Both the position numbers and the translations under genes were made by a program. A model generated the notes under the pieces. That model was not told the DNA's origin and did no database searches. It was given only the letters and a program-made list of their open reading frames with translations. Below, one piece after another: positions 48,071 through 59,502 of a stretch of 64,000 bases of DNA (its first letter is position 1; each line of letters begins with the position of its first letter). The DNA is from Carya illinoinensis (lineage: Eukaryota > Streptophyta > Magnoliopsida > Fagales > Juglandaceae), in the NCBI RefSeq assembly GCF_018687715.1, contig NC_056755.1:39179501-39243500 (forward strand), written 5' to 3'.

Positions 48071-49390
48071 TTGCAGGAGTAGCATTATTCATTTTATGGG
48101 GATGATATATTTATTAGTTACTTTATCATTGCCTTCTTTAAATCAAAGAAGGATGTACATCAAATCGATCCAGGATTTTACATGATTATGTTAAAAGGGT
48201 ACATTCTGATGCAAACAGTCCATTCAGTGGGGGATTAATATGGCAAATTATGACAAATTGGCAAATGACACCAGGTCTCATTGTTCATATTAGTCTCATC
48301 TGTGTATTTCTCTAGTAAATGCTCTATTGGTTTTATAAAGATAGTAGTTGCCTCTAATTGCGAAGTTAGGTTGCCGAGGCATAACTTCAACGAATATGCC
48401 TTCAGAATTCTGATGCCAGTGGTCAAAACTTGTTGGGAGAATATTTCAAACTGTGAGGCATTCGCGTTCTCAAGTGTCGGATGTACGCATAATATCATTT
48501 GGGGGTGGGATGCCTATTTTTTTGCAAGTATTTTAACATATAAGTTTCTTACCTGCTCTGTTTGTGTCGGACTTCTTTCACAAAGAGAATTATGTTCCAT
48601 TATCAGTTGTAAACTGCTCTGGTCAGCCTAAAAGACTTGAAAGGTCTATATGGGTTGGGGACAAACGGTCCTTTCTATTTTAGAACTCTGCTACTCCTAA
48701 ACCTGCCTGTGTTGAAGCTAATATTTTTCCCCTCCTCTTATTGTCTCAACCTTTTAAAGCCAGCCCCATAAACTTGCTGCTGTAAAGAAACGAAATTTAC
48801 AATTCAAGTAACTTTGGGAAATTTCCATAGCAATCGTAATTAGTAATTTGAACCTGAAGATTTAACAGCCTATTACTTGATAATCATCCCTATTCTTTTC
48901 CCTCTTGAGAATGTCCGTTATCAATAAAATTTTTCTAGGCACTATATTCATGTCATGCTGAACATCTCTAATTACTGGCAACTTTGTAGAACATTCATAC
49001 AAAGTAAAACCACCAAACTCCTGGTTCTTGTTATGGAAGATCCTCAACCATATTTTCATTTTCTTCATGGCAACTTCTCATTCCCCATTGTATGAACTTC
49101 CTGTGCAAATTTTGTTTGAACTTAGCCCCAGACTTAGAAATGGTTTGAATTTAGAAGTTTTGGGGTTTTTTTTCCTTTGATTTGGGAGGCGTTATTGCAA
49201 TTTTCTATGTACCACAATCGACTCTGACATTCTTTCATATCAGCAACAAAACAAACAATATCATGCCGATAATGTCTACCTATAGAAGTGGAAACTTAAC
49301 AAAAAATTTTGAAAGTTTTCCATAGAGAATTCCTTGATTTATGCTGGTAAATTCAGATACTCCATAAGTTTCAAGTTAAACGGAATGTTG

Positions 49391-49447
49391 TTTATTTGTC
49401 TAAGGCTTGTTTATTTGTCTAAGGCTTGTTTATTTGTCTAAGGCTTG
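49391..49447 (+). repeat. 19-bp tandem repeat, three exact copies
   Basis: TTTATTTGTCTAAGGCTTG occurs three times in succession at 49,391, 49,410 and 49,429. It lies 80 bases before the first HCF101 relic exon, in what was its intron. Confidence 0.92.
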
Positions 49448-49526
49448 TTTGCCTACAAGGGTTATTGAAATTTCCCTATGTCTGCATTGACCTTAGTTTG
49501 TTGAGAAATCATCATTTTCTTTCTAG

Positions 49527-51003
49527 TGTCTACAGTTGCCACAAACGATAAATCTTTCAAGGCAATCAGAGTGAAGGTACCAGATTCAAATGAAGAATTC
49601 CTATATCCTGCAACTGTTAGAAGGAATGACTGTTCTTCACAAAATGTGTTATGGAGGATTTCATCAATTTAATTTGACAAAATGCCTGTATATCATGAAA
49701 AGTTAAGACTTGTTACATATGCTCTTAGTTGTAACACCTAAACTTCAGTAAGTCATGGTAACATTCAAGAAGTGATGAAATAAAGAAGGGATTACTGGAC
49801 ACCCGGCTACTCTACAATTACATTTCTGAATGTGTGTGTGCATGTGCTGCCGAGGATTTGTTGTCATAGCTCTAGTAGCTGCATGCTGTATGATATGGGG
49901 TTTCAAACCTCTTTACTTCAAGTCCAATTGCAACAGCATATACTTGTTTTTTTTAATGACAAGGAATGCTGGAGACTGCAAACGCAACATGTCTTTTACA
50001 AACGCATATACATATCACTCAAAACTTGGAACCTCTTGGTTTTTCTTGCCCTTTATGAGAAGTACAAAGGACTACCTTACACGGAAAAGTGTTCTCACCG
50101 ATTCTTATTATGATATCAGTGGGGTTATCATAGATCTTCCATGTGTTTATTGGAGGAAGAATTCACTGCATAGTCAAAATTGTGCACATGCTTGACACTA
50201 AACTCTGAACATAATAACACTTTAAAATAAAAACAGCCAAAAATCGCAAAATAAGTTTGTTAGAAAACTTCCCTATCTCACTCTTTTGATTTTATATTTA
50301 TGAAGAATATATAGGCAAATAATGAGTGTCCAAAAGTTGAAAATAAGACGGTCTGCAGCAGAACAAATAACTGATTTCATGTGTTTTTTAAAAACTTTTA
50401 TAAATTTTTTGAAAATTTTTGCATGTCTTTATTTTTATTTTCTTTCTTTTGGTAGTTTTTCATATTTTTTCAAAATGTCATGAAAAAGCCACCCAAGAAA
50501 AAGAAAAAAAAAAAAAAGGTGAATTAAAGGAAGAAGTAAAAGAATCTGCAGGTGGCGAGATATAGAGAATGCTTTTATTTCTCCATGACCTTGTGAAAAG
50601 CTATAGAGAAGTCATAATCTGACATCAAATCCTTGCATTGTTTAGTTTTAGAATAGTCAATAGATATATAAATCTTGAGGTGGCTGCTGAAATATATGTG
50701 GTTCAAGTCAAAAGAGACAAGAGTTGATGGGATTAATTGTTCAGGCGTCCAAATGCTATACATGCTAGTCCTTTACAACGCTGATTATTCAAAGCAGACT
50801 TTCTAGGAAACAACGAGGCCTTGAAAGCCTACACTGGAGCTGATTTCAGTTGATGTTGCTGTGAGGTTGGAAACTTCTTGTCTAACCTTTTCTGTCCTTT
50901 GACTAATGGGTGCTAATTTGGCTCATTACAGGAAGAATGGATAAGGGATCAAAAACTGCAATATGCAGATGTTCCAGATTCCCATTCGGAGAGGTGCAGC
51001 TGA
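49527..51003 (+). pseudogene. HCF101: HCF101 relic: two C-terminal exons of a plastid Fe-S scaffold ATPase
   Basis: After an intact acceptor (TTTCTTTCTAG|TG), 49,527-49,655 reads VSTVATNDKSFKAIRVKVPD then SNEEFLYPATVRRNDCSSQN. As I recall it, HCF101 has VSTAVTYDKYLKAIRVKVP followed by SDEEFLLHPATVRRND at this place (the DUF971 region). A second exon after TCATTACAG| (50,932-51,003) reads EEWIRDQKLQYADVPDS, against DEWTGEQKVLYGDV, then runs into a stop (51,001-51,003). One codon is missing (FLYP for FLLHP), and the donor of the first exon is doubtful (AATGTGTTATGG). No exon for the Walker A P-loop or the rest of the ATPase is visible between 47.8 and 49.5 kb or after 51.0 kb. HCF101 assembles 4Fe-4S clusters for photosystem I, so a working copy must exist elsewhere. 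It lies between the VIN3-like and DLK2 genes, its expected place. Confidence 0.8.
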
Positions 51004-51289
51004 ATAGTCTTTAGTGTCCAAAATTTAATTACGTGAATCAATGCTACATGCAACTAGTTCACAATGGTGAAGCTCAATAAGAAAGCTTGTCATTCAAACT
51101 CCGGTGATCCTCCAGTTTAAACTCGAGCTCAGGCTGGCGTTTGCATGGATAAATAATTCAACACACTGGCCACAGGCGCTATTATTTTTTTTGGTTGGGG
51201 GCTGTTAACTGGCCGGGTATGTCACATGACATCTTGACATGCATTAATTATGAAAATCAAACCTAGGATTTTAAGATAATTGGACAGAT

Positions 51290-51460
51290 AAATTGTGACG
51301 GTCGACCGACGATTAGGATACCTTAAATAATATCTGAGCCTATACTCCAAACAGTCTGGTGAAACTCAATATTACCATTGAGATCATTATATATAAAGGT
51401 AGACTTCTCTTCTCCAAGCAAAGTGGTGTTTCATTTACTGTATTCGTATCCTAACCCAGA
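51290..51460 (+). mobile_element. Solo TRIM-like LTR fragment
   Basis: CCTATACTCCAAACAG, CAATATTACCATTGAGATC, TATATAAAGG and CCAAGCAAAGTGGTG appear in the same order as in the LTRs of the TRIM array at 29.3-30.0 kb. No partner was found. Confidence 0.45.
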
Positions 51461-53550
51461 TTATCGAGTAAATGAATACTAATTAAATGATAAGCAGCAT
51501 ATGTAATGTATTGATAAATTAAAACAAGTGATGCAAGAACCCAACCCAAATAACCAAATTTATTGAATGAGAGCACTACCCATCTTTATATTTCACTATC
51601 ATTAATGCCTGATCTTGGTAAAACTCTGGACTATTTTTTGTTTTTTTTCTAAGCAAGTCAATAACATTAAACTAAAAACATGATACAAGCGGAGGCATGG
51701 GTTGAGGGTTCCCAACAAACACCCCAAAATAATAAATAACAGTGCATAGGGGTGAAAAAAGGAAAAAAAACGTGTGCTAGTTCTCGTCAGCATTTAAAAG
51801 AATTAGGAACCGCCCCATTAATGAGCTTACCTGCCTGAAACATGTCCTGAAGCTGTGTTTTGATGCCACAAGTAACTGTGTTGTCATCTTCAACTTTTCT
51901 TAAAGAGGTCCCCTTCTTTACGCAACTGCAATGCTCAGCATTAATTCAATTTTGGTTCCCCTTTATGGCCTTTAATTCTCAACCAACGTTTGGTCCTTTC
52001 CACCTGCCAAACCTCTGCTGCTCTATGCTTAATTGACTGGGTTCTTCAGATACCATTTGTTTAAAGTTTCACTTCACCTTTTGGCTTTAATGATGACATC
52101 CCTAATACAATCTAGTTGGTTGTCAGTTTTTGCCCATGTTCCGGTTGCTTTTCTTCCTTATTTAACATTGAAGATAAGATCTTTAAGAATGTCCATTTGA
52201 TACATTTTTTCATATTTCATTTGCATGTAGGGCCATTGCCCACTTTGCTGTGTCTAATAATGCAGAAGCGAAAGTATGCCCAAATCGTACTGCAATACTT
52301 TTATATACACGTACATCCATGATTCAGCTAAGATTATTGGAAATAACATTAGTCAAGATATTTGAATGCTTCTGTAGCCCGCTGACCAAGCAAACCTGCT
52401 TTTTTAATTGAGGTCTAGGCACTGCGAAGTTCCCAAATCATGCGAAATTTCCTCTCCATTCATTTGAAATGGATAGACAGTAAAACAACAGATATTTTAT
52501 TCATCATGTTGACGAGTCAAAGGACTAAAATATCTCATATTTTAAGCTAATGGGATATTTTCCATTCCAAGTGAAATATAGAGAAAAAGGATGCATGGAG
52601 TATCCGAAGAAGAAACTAAAGTTCTCTATGGTGGTTTTATTACTGTCACCATCACCACCAAAAAGTTAAACTTGAGTAGATGCAGCAAATTCCTGCACGT
52701 TTTCTGCAGATGAAAGTCTTTAACCTCTTGATAGAGTGTATTTACATTTGGATGCTGAGATGATCTTAGATGATTTGAATTGTCTATAAATTGCAATATT
52801 TTGTGGATCCCATCGAGATGTGTTTTATTCAATTTTCAATTTTCACCTCATCTTAACTTAATACTAAACCTCCCATAAATGAATGTATGAAAAAAGTTTA
52901 GATATGTTTAACCTTTTTATGAAAAGTTGAAAAAGCAATCGATCCCAACAATAGTTGATTTAACATGAATTGAGATCACTTTAACAACCAAACATAGCGA
53001 ATTTATTGCACCCTTTTCCCCTAAGAATGCCCGAGTCTATCAGCATGCAGTTTTCAGACTTAAATATTAAGAAGCTGATTCCGCCTTCTTTCCTGGCACG
53101 TAAGAGATCCAAATATTCAAATTACTCATTAGAAATAAGAGCAACTTATGTGTATACAGGTTTGACAATTAGCAAAAAGGAAAATCTGTAAGGTGTATGA
53201 ATCCATCGATCCATTTATTGGTTAATATTGACATCACAGGCAGCGGTTGGGAAAAACAATTAATAGTGGAGCGTACAACAAGTACTGTATGAACCTCATA
53301 CATTGGAGCTAGCATATATATTTAGCTGGCTTGTGATCATTTTCATTCAAGAGAAAAAATATTTAATTTGTGTAATGATATACGCACAATTTTTTTTTTT
53401 ACATGACTCTTTATACACCTATATTTTAAAATGAAAATATTAATATAAATTGATATTATATTTATAAATTATTTTATAAAAATACTTCTGATTTAAAACA
53501 TATTTAACTATTATTTTGGTGTTAATTTAGTTTTGTGGTGATAAGGAACG
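51461..53550. other. Intergenic, no gene seen
   Basis: Only short frames without domains. Nothing further of HCF101 could be read here. Confidence 0.5.
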
Positions 53551-53554
53551 TTAG

Positions 53555-53760
53555 GCATGGTGGGGGACATGCCAGCTTTAATTCAGAAAAGGTGAGGCTT
53601 GGACTTATCTTAGGTCTCGATCAGAGGCGACAACAACATATATAAGAAGACAAAGGGGTCCTTTTTGTGTCTAAATGCATACATCTCATTTCCTCATAAA
53701 TATTGGCGATCTTCTCGTGCTTGCTTGCTAGTAGTAGGACTGCATGCATGCTTCTATCAA
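53555..53760 (+). repeat. Duplicated block, copy 1
   Basis: ATGGTGGGGGACATGCCAGC ... GAAAAGGTGAGGCTTGGACTT ... GGGTCCTTTTTGTG ... GCATGCATGC. The same ordered words recur at 54,828-55,600, where a MITE interrupts them. Function unknown. Confidence 0.6.
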
Positions 53761-54827
53761 AATGAAAAAGAATAGAGATCAAACATTATTTTAATTATTT
53801 TAATATATATTATGTATAGTTATTTTTATATATTATTTATATATTTTATTAGTATAATTAATTAAAATAATTATTTTATATTAAAAAAATATACGATAAA
53901 AACGTAAAAATGACAATATATATAATTTTCGTTATATCGAATCCGATACACGAGGATTGTATTAAAGTATATATCCACCTGTAAAAGGTGAAAAAATTCC
54001 AACCTACAAATGATGTTCAGAGGAACATGTCCTATATTTTAAATTAATGTGGTCGACCGATCCTAACAGTATGTCCCAAAAGTCAATTAGCCGGCCGTGA
54101 TCACAACTGTTTGCATGTTGGGGTTGTTCCTAAAGTGTGATTAATTTACTTAATCTCCTGCTCGTAAAGTGGCGAGATTGACTCCGGTTCTAACATTATT
54201 AATTAATATATCTGATTCATATTACCATTTAATATATATCTCCAATCATATTTTTATTTAGATTAATAATACTATATACAATTTTAAGATTAGCACGTCC
54301 GTAAATTTCATTTAAAAAAAAAAAAGGTAGAGTCTACAGTTACAAAAATATTTTTTTTTCCTTTCCGATCCCATGTGGATCTCATATTTTTCTATTTTTT
54401 TATTTTTTATTCTAAAAATGCTCTTGATTTGCATACCCTAGGCAATAAGATGCTAGAGCTGTTTACCACTAACATTTCTTTAATTTTTATTTTTTTTTAT
54501 TATCTTTATTTTGGAAAATACGAGATTAAATAAAAATAAGTTTACCCACTGACGTAATTTTATATAGTACGTTATATTATAAACTAATTTTTAATACAAA
54601 ATAGATATAATAAATTGTATAAAATTATATCAGTTTGTAAATTTATTTTTATATAATTTTTTATATATATTTATGTAGAATTTATTATTATTATTATTTA
54701 AATTATTATTTTTTAAAATTTATATTTTCCCAACTTGTAATATTGAACACGCATTAACAGCTAGCTTAAAGCTTTTTTATAAAGTTTGAGACATGACAGT
54801 CAATATTATGCAAAAAATAATTAGCGA

Positions 54828-55600
54828 AGGTAGTGGTGGGGAAAGCCAGCTTTGAGGCAGGAAAAGGTCGGCCTTGGACTTTTTTCTTAGGTCTGCATAT
54901 TGCATTAAAATTAACAAAAGAAGATCACCTCAATAATAGCAGGAGCGTTAAAAAAACCGATAAACCGGTTGAACGGACTGAATTGGTTTTTATTAAAACT
55001 AGTTCTAATTTGGTCGATTATTAATTTTTATATTTTAAAAATTGGTTTAAATTTGTTATATATATATATATTTTTAATTTCAATTTATATATAAAATATT
55101 ATATATAATAGATTATATGTTAAATTACTAATTAATATCATATGAAATTCTGATTTTATTATTCATATCTCTTAATCTTATAATATAAAATTTGATATAA
55201 CATAAAATTAAACTTAAAAGTTTTAATAGAACATTTGATTATGATATAACATAAATTAATTTTATATTTTTTATATAACATTTGAATTTTGATATTAATA
55301 TATGAATTTTAATTTTATAACTTTTTAGCAATAAATTATAAAATAAGAGATATCACTTGCTAAAGTTTTGTTGGAGTATGATTTTATTTATCCATAAAAC
55401 CGAACTATAATCGGAACAACTGGAAGTTTTGATTTCGGTAGTTAATCAATCTGGTTTCGGTTATTAAATTTTCAAAACCGGTGTACATTAGTTCGATTCT
55501 ACAAAATATTTTAAAAAAAAAAACCGAACTAGACTCGTTACACCCCTAATAATAGGGTCCTTTTGTGATTCTGAATTACATTTCTTGTTGCATGCATGCT
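54828..55600 (+). repeat. Duplicated block, copy 2, split by a MITE
   Basis: GGTGGGGAAAGCCAGCTTT ... GGAAAAGGTCGGCCTTGGACTT at 54,830-54,890 and, after the MITE, GGGTCCTTTTGTGATTCTGA and GCATGCATGC (55,554-55,600). It is separated from copy 1 by about 1.27 kb. Confidence 0.6.
54932..55555. mobile_element. hAT-type MITE (608 bp) with 8-bp TSD AATAATAG
   Basis: The element proper is 54,940-55,547. AATAATAG is exact at 54,932-54,939 and 55,548-55,555. It starts CAGGAGCGTTAAAAAAACCG and ends, reversed, AGGGGTGTAACGAG. The arms carry CCGGTT/AACCGG words like the MITE at 11,947-12,640, and the core is very AT-rich. Non-coding. Confidence 0.85.
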
Positions 55601-55627
55601 GTCCACTGATGCTCTTTTATAATTGAT

Positions 55628-55826
55628 AAAGGAAAATTTTAAACATCACACTACCATCCCATCCTCATTTTACTATCTAAGATGTTGCATATTTATCACC
55701 ATTGGATGATCCTTTATTAAATGATTCTTTATCATCCAATGATGATAAATATGCCAAATCTTATATAGTGGGATGAAAATAAGATTGAAGTATGGAATAT
55801 ATATAACACTACTCATTGATAAAAGT
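55628..55826. mobile_element. Foldback MITE 1 (long hairpin)
   Basis: The inner arms ATATTTATCACCATTGGATG (55,689 on) and its complement (55,731-55,752) pair over 22 bases with one mismatch around a 20-base loop. Looser pairing continues outward for about 60 more bases. No coding capacity. Confidence 0.7.
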
Positions 55827-55919
55827 ACTAATGTGGCCTACTTTTAGAGTTTAGATGACAAGTTGGCATGTTCATGTGGCCATCCAATCACACCCTAATA
55901 GTTGCCGTTTGGATATGAG

Positions 55920-56175
55920 TTATTCTATTATTAAATCAATATGTAGAACATACCATTCACATCATATACTTTTGATGGTAGAGAATGTTACAATGAAGCC
56001 TTACATAATACATCTCTACCTAACTAACATGTGATTTGTCAATTTTGTATTTCTATTTTAACAAAAATATTTAAACATTAAGATAGACAAATAAAAATGA
56101 CAAATTACATGTCGATTAGATGAAAGTGTGTGATGTAAGACTTCCATATAGAATTTCTCTAAATGATAAGTTTGA
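55920..56175. mobile_element. Foldback MITE 2, adjacent to the first
   Basis: The left arm AACATGTGATTTGTCAATTT and the reversed right arm GACATGTAATTTGTCATTTT form the inner stem. Outer words (AGCCTTACATAATACA against GTCTTACATCACACA; GAGAATGTTAC against GAGAAATTCT) extend it to about 75 bases per arm. Confidence 0.62.
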
Positions 56176-56179
56176 CATA

Positions 56180-56616
56180 TAAGATTTAAATTTTAAAAAT
56201 TATCTTTAAAATTAAATTATGTCAAGTAAACAGAACGTGATGTAGATGGTTTAGAATGGTAATAACCTAAATAAAATATAGCCACCTAAAAAGAACCTTC
56301 ACAATTTTCAACTCAATTACAATTAATTTATATATGCATGGGATCTGCCCCCATGCATTAACTTTTAACAACTATTTTTCCATCAGCTTTTGCAAAGATT
56401 TTTTTCATTGCTAAATCTCAATTCTTTTTTTGTAATAAATTAGTTAGATAATTGCTGATTAATTCCTAAGATGATGACCTCCAACTAATTCCTAGAGTGT
56501 AGGCATTTGGACTTTTTCCCATGTCTAAACTTCAGAAATTAACCACAAAAAAAGAGATAAAATGGTCCCTTGCTAGCCTTGTTTTTTAAATTCGATCAAT
56601 ACATGATCTCCTGTTA

Positions 56617-56647
<31 letters not shown>

Positions 56648-57349
56648 GGAGTTTTAAATTCTCGTGTATATATTTATAGCATATATATCAGTCCTCAGGG
56701 ATTATAAAAAATGCAACTCTATATATATTGACACGTATACAATGAAATAAATAGTTGATGTTGAAAAAGAAATATTATTTATCATTTTTATATTATATAT
56801 TAACATGTAATTTGTTATTTTTATTTTTTATTTAAATATATATATATTTACATATTAATATATATGTATTTAAATAAAATGATAAAATAAAAATTACATA
56901 TTAATCCGTGGTGCAAAAAATGATAAATAAAATTTTTCACGTTGAAATTACTATATATGCTGCTAACCATGATCTATAATTATGACGTCTCTTCTTTAAC
57001 TAATTCATGACATGATCTTTAATAATATAATTAAAATTCATGATGGTTAATATTATTTTATTATTAAAAAGAATTTTTAAAGTATCTAACCACTTTTATG
57101 ACTTAAATAACTTCAATTATTTTTACATATTCTTTATATATTTTATATGCAATAATTTTTATGTATTTTTTAAATTAAAATATTAGAGTCTCTTAAAATA
57201 CCTACTTATCTAAGAACTTTAAGACCTAAGATTCCTTAATAAATTAATCTCGACCTTCCATTTAAAATAAAACATAAATAAACGGTCGAGATGATGATCA
57301 TATATGTTGTCCAAAGAGCAATCTAGCTAGTAATGCATAGTGATGTTTC
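56180..57349. other. Intergenic, AT-rich, no gene seen
   Basis: (TA)n at 56,621-56,647 and AT-rich palindromic words around 56,760-56,940. No open frame of note. Confidence 0.5.
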
Positions 57350-57884
57350 GAGCATCTATATTGGTCTATAGATATGCATATGTAAATTCATCTCTTTTGC
57401 ATATCCATTTTGTCATTTCAACAAAACTTTCACATTGGTTTATACATATTTAAAACAAAATAATAATAAAATATTATTATTTTTGCCTAAATATTATATA
57501 TATATTTAGAGTGCAATTTCTATGTATTGGTTTATACATGCAATAAACACCTAGTAAATGAAATGCAATTAAAACCGAACCTGTAGAATGAATATATATA
57601 TATATATATATATGTGACTTTATAATCTTGATATCAATAATATCCTTTATTTAAACATTCTATTAAAAGCCAACACATTACTCAGGGAGAGAGAGTGTGG
57701 GAGGAGAGAGAAATAAACATTAAAATAAAATTTGGAGAGTAAATAGTAGCTATGGAAGATTGTAAAAATACTGTTTATAGTTAGTTAAAATTTTAGAGAT
57801 AGAAAATTTAATGTAGACTAATTTATATTAATATTATGCAAAAGTGACTTTGCAGATGCATATGCATAGTTCAATGTGAATGCT
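57350..57884. mobile_element. MITE (~535 bp) with GAGCAT...-type terminal repeats
   Basis: The left end GAGCATCTATATTGGTCTAT and the reversed right end GAGCATTCACATTGAACTAT are followed by a shared ATGCATATG. Internal copies of TTGGTTTATACAT occur at about 57,435 and 57,527. Non-coding. Confidence 0.6.
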
Positions 57885-58177
57885 CTTAATGAGATAGGGC
57901 CGTACGTGAGACACGTTTTATAAAACCTTAACAAACAATAAAAACAAAAGGATGGTCCAACCATGTAACTCAAGATCGGTGGCCGATTGGGTGGCCATTT
58001 ACGTGATATAAAGTAGAGTAATTAAAGTCATTTTTTTTTTTTGGAACTAAGTGGATGCATTTCTTGGACAAATATTCTCATCATGGTAATCCATCGTTGC
58101 ATGATTTTTTTTACCCTAATTAATTATTGGGAATAAATGCCTTTATTTTGCCTCCTACAAGGATATATAAATATATT

Positions 58178-58208
<31 letters not shown>

Positions 58209-58912
58209 CACTAATTATTTAGACGTCTAATACTGATCTTGTCAATGGCACATCAAAGACATGCTCATACATATTATATTATTTACTTATAAGACCATAA
58301 GATAATACATTAATACTCTTGTCAATGGCACATCAACTCATTTGAGTGTCCTAACTCTATTATTTATGTGGGCCCAGGGGCCAACGTCGTCATACAATTT
58401 CAGATAATAATTCAAAGTTAATTTTAATTCTTTGGGGACATAAATTCTATAAAAATTATTATATTTTTAAATCGATGTGTAAATTAAGTATATTATTTAT
58501 CTCACTTAAATGATAAAACTTTATCAAGAACCTGATGACCCGATACATGCATGGGCTCCCTCCCCCGTTGTATTAAAAAAAAAAAGAGTAAAAATTTTAT
58601 TTGTAAATTTTATTTTTTAAATTAAATTATATTAAATAAGTACTTTATTAAATATATTCTTAACGGGTTTAAGAATAGAATTCCTCATTAATTAATTAAA
58701 TTGTATTAATATATAATTTTTTACGTCTGGAATTAAATATTCTAATTCCGCTTCGTTGGACTGAGCCTTACTTAATGGGAGGCTTAGCGCAGCTGTGAAT
58801 TATGATTCTAGCCGATTATGTTTATAGCCCTTCGACTCCAACCTACAGAAGCCACCATTTTTATTAATTACTAATAAAGCAGTACTCTTTGTTCCTAGTT
58901 CCATTTTCTCGC

Positions 58913-58958
<46 letters not shown>

Positions 58959-58960
58959 AA
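57885..58960. other. Intergenic with simple repeats
   Basis: (TA)n at 58,172-58,202, a (CT)n tract at 58,913-58,942 followed by (TA)n. The direct repeat CTTGTCAATGGCACATCAA occurs at about 58,237 and 58,319. No gene. Confidence 0.5.
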
Positions 58961-58972
58961 AGAAAAGCTAAT

Positions 58973-59162
58973 CTGCCGCCCAGCACTTATGGCTGTACTT
59001 GACCAGTTGGTAATTTTTTTTTCCTTAATAATTAAAGAAATAATTTTTAGTATATTGATATTTTTTTTATTTTTTTAAATATTTAAATATATTAAAAAAT
59101 ATATTTAAAGAAAGGAACAATATAAATTTTATAGCAGTATGAAGTGGTGCTACTAAGCGCCA
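58973..59162. mobile_element. MITE of the ~190-bp family, copy D
   Basis: The right end GTGGTGCTACTAAGCGCC matches the right end of copy E. The core CTTAATAATTAAAGAAATAA and TTAGTATATTGATATT match copies A, C and E. It ends 340 bases upstream of the DLK2 start codon. Confidence 0.5.
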
Positions 59163-59195
59163 TCATATACTCTATATATATATAGAAAAAGTCTA

Positions 59196-59347
59196 GTTAC
59201 AAGTACACTTATACACTAATATGTATACTAATTTATTATGATTGGTCAAAAAATAGATTTTATTGAAAACAATGCTAATTTAACTTTTAAATATAAAAAA
59301 ATTAATATTAATATATAAATTAGTACACAATTTTATTTGTACGTAAC
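59196..59347. mobile_element. Short MITE in the DLK2 promoter
   Basis: The left arm GTTACAAGTACACTTATACA and the reversed right arm GTTACGTACAAATAAAATTG (with a following GTACTAATTT) form a terminal inverted repeat of about 40 bases. It ends 155 bases before the start codon. Confidence 0.5.
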
Positions 59348-59502
59348 AAAATTCATATATATATAGGTATGTCTGTAGAAGATGCCAGAAAACAGCAAAC
59401 GCCACCAAAAACAGCTTAGCTTTTCAACTCTCTCCTACGCCTACTTCCCTGCTCTTTCTTCTTTCTTCTTCTTCCTCTTCCGAACATCTTCCTCTTCCCA
59501 AC

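Noticed and set aside
47870..48085. Pro/Ser-rich minus-strand peptide frame
   Set aside because: It is the G-rich block read from the other strand, with low-complexity composition only.
48235..48631. Overlapping frames of 87 and 116 codons on opposite strands
   Set aside because: I tried to read them as HCF101 exons or transposase and found no motif, no splice support and no consistent frame.
49391..49447. CRISPR-like array
   Set aside because: The three 19-bp units are directly contiguous without spacers, in a plant intron relic. This is a simple tandem repeat.
53555..53760. miRNA precursor in the duplicated block
   Set aside because: No match to conserved plant miRNAs that I know and no long local inverted repeat.
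56621..56647. (TA)n tracts here and at 9845, 24282, 26874, 36947, 57592, 58172, 60550 and 63434 as functional elements
   Set aside because: Microsatellites are common in plant intergenic DNA. Nothing ties them to a function.
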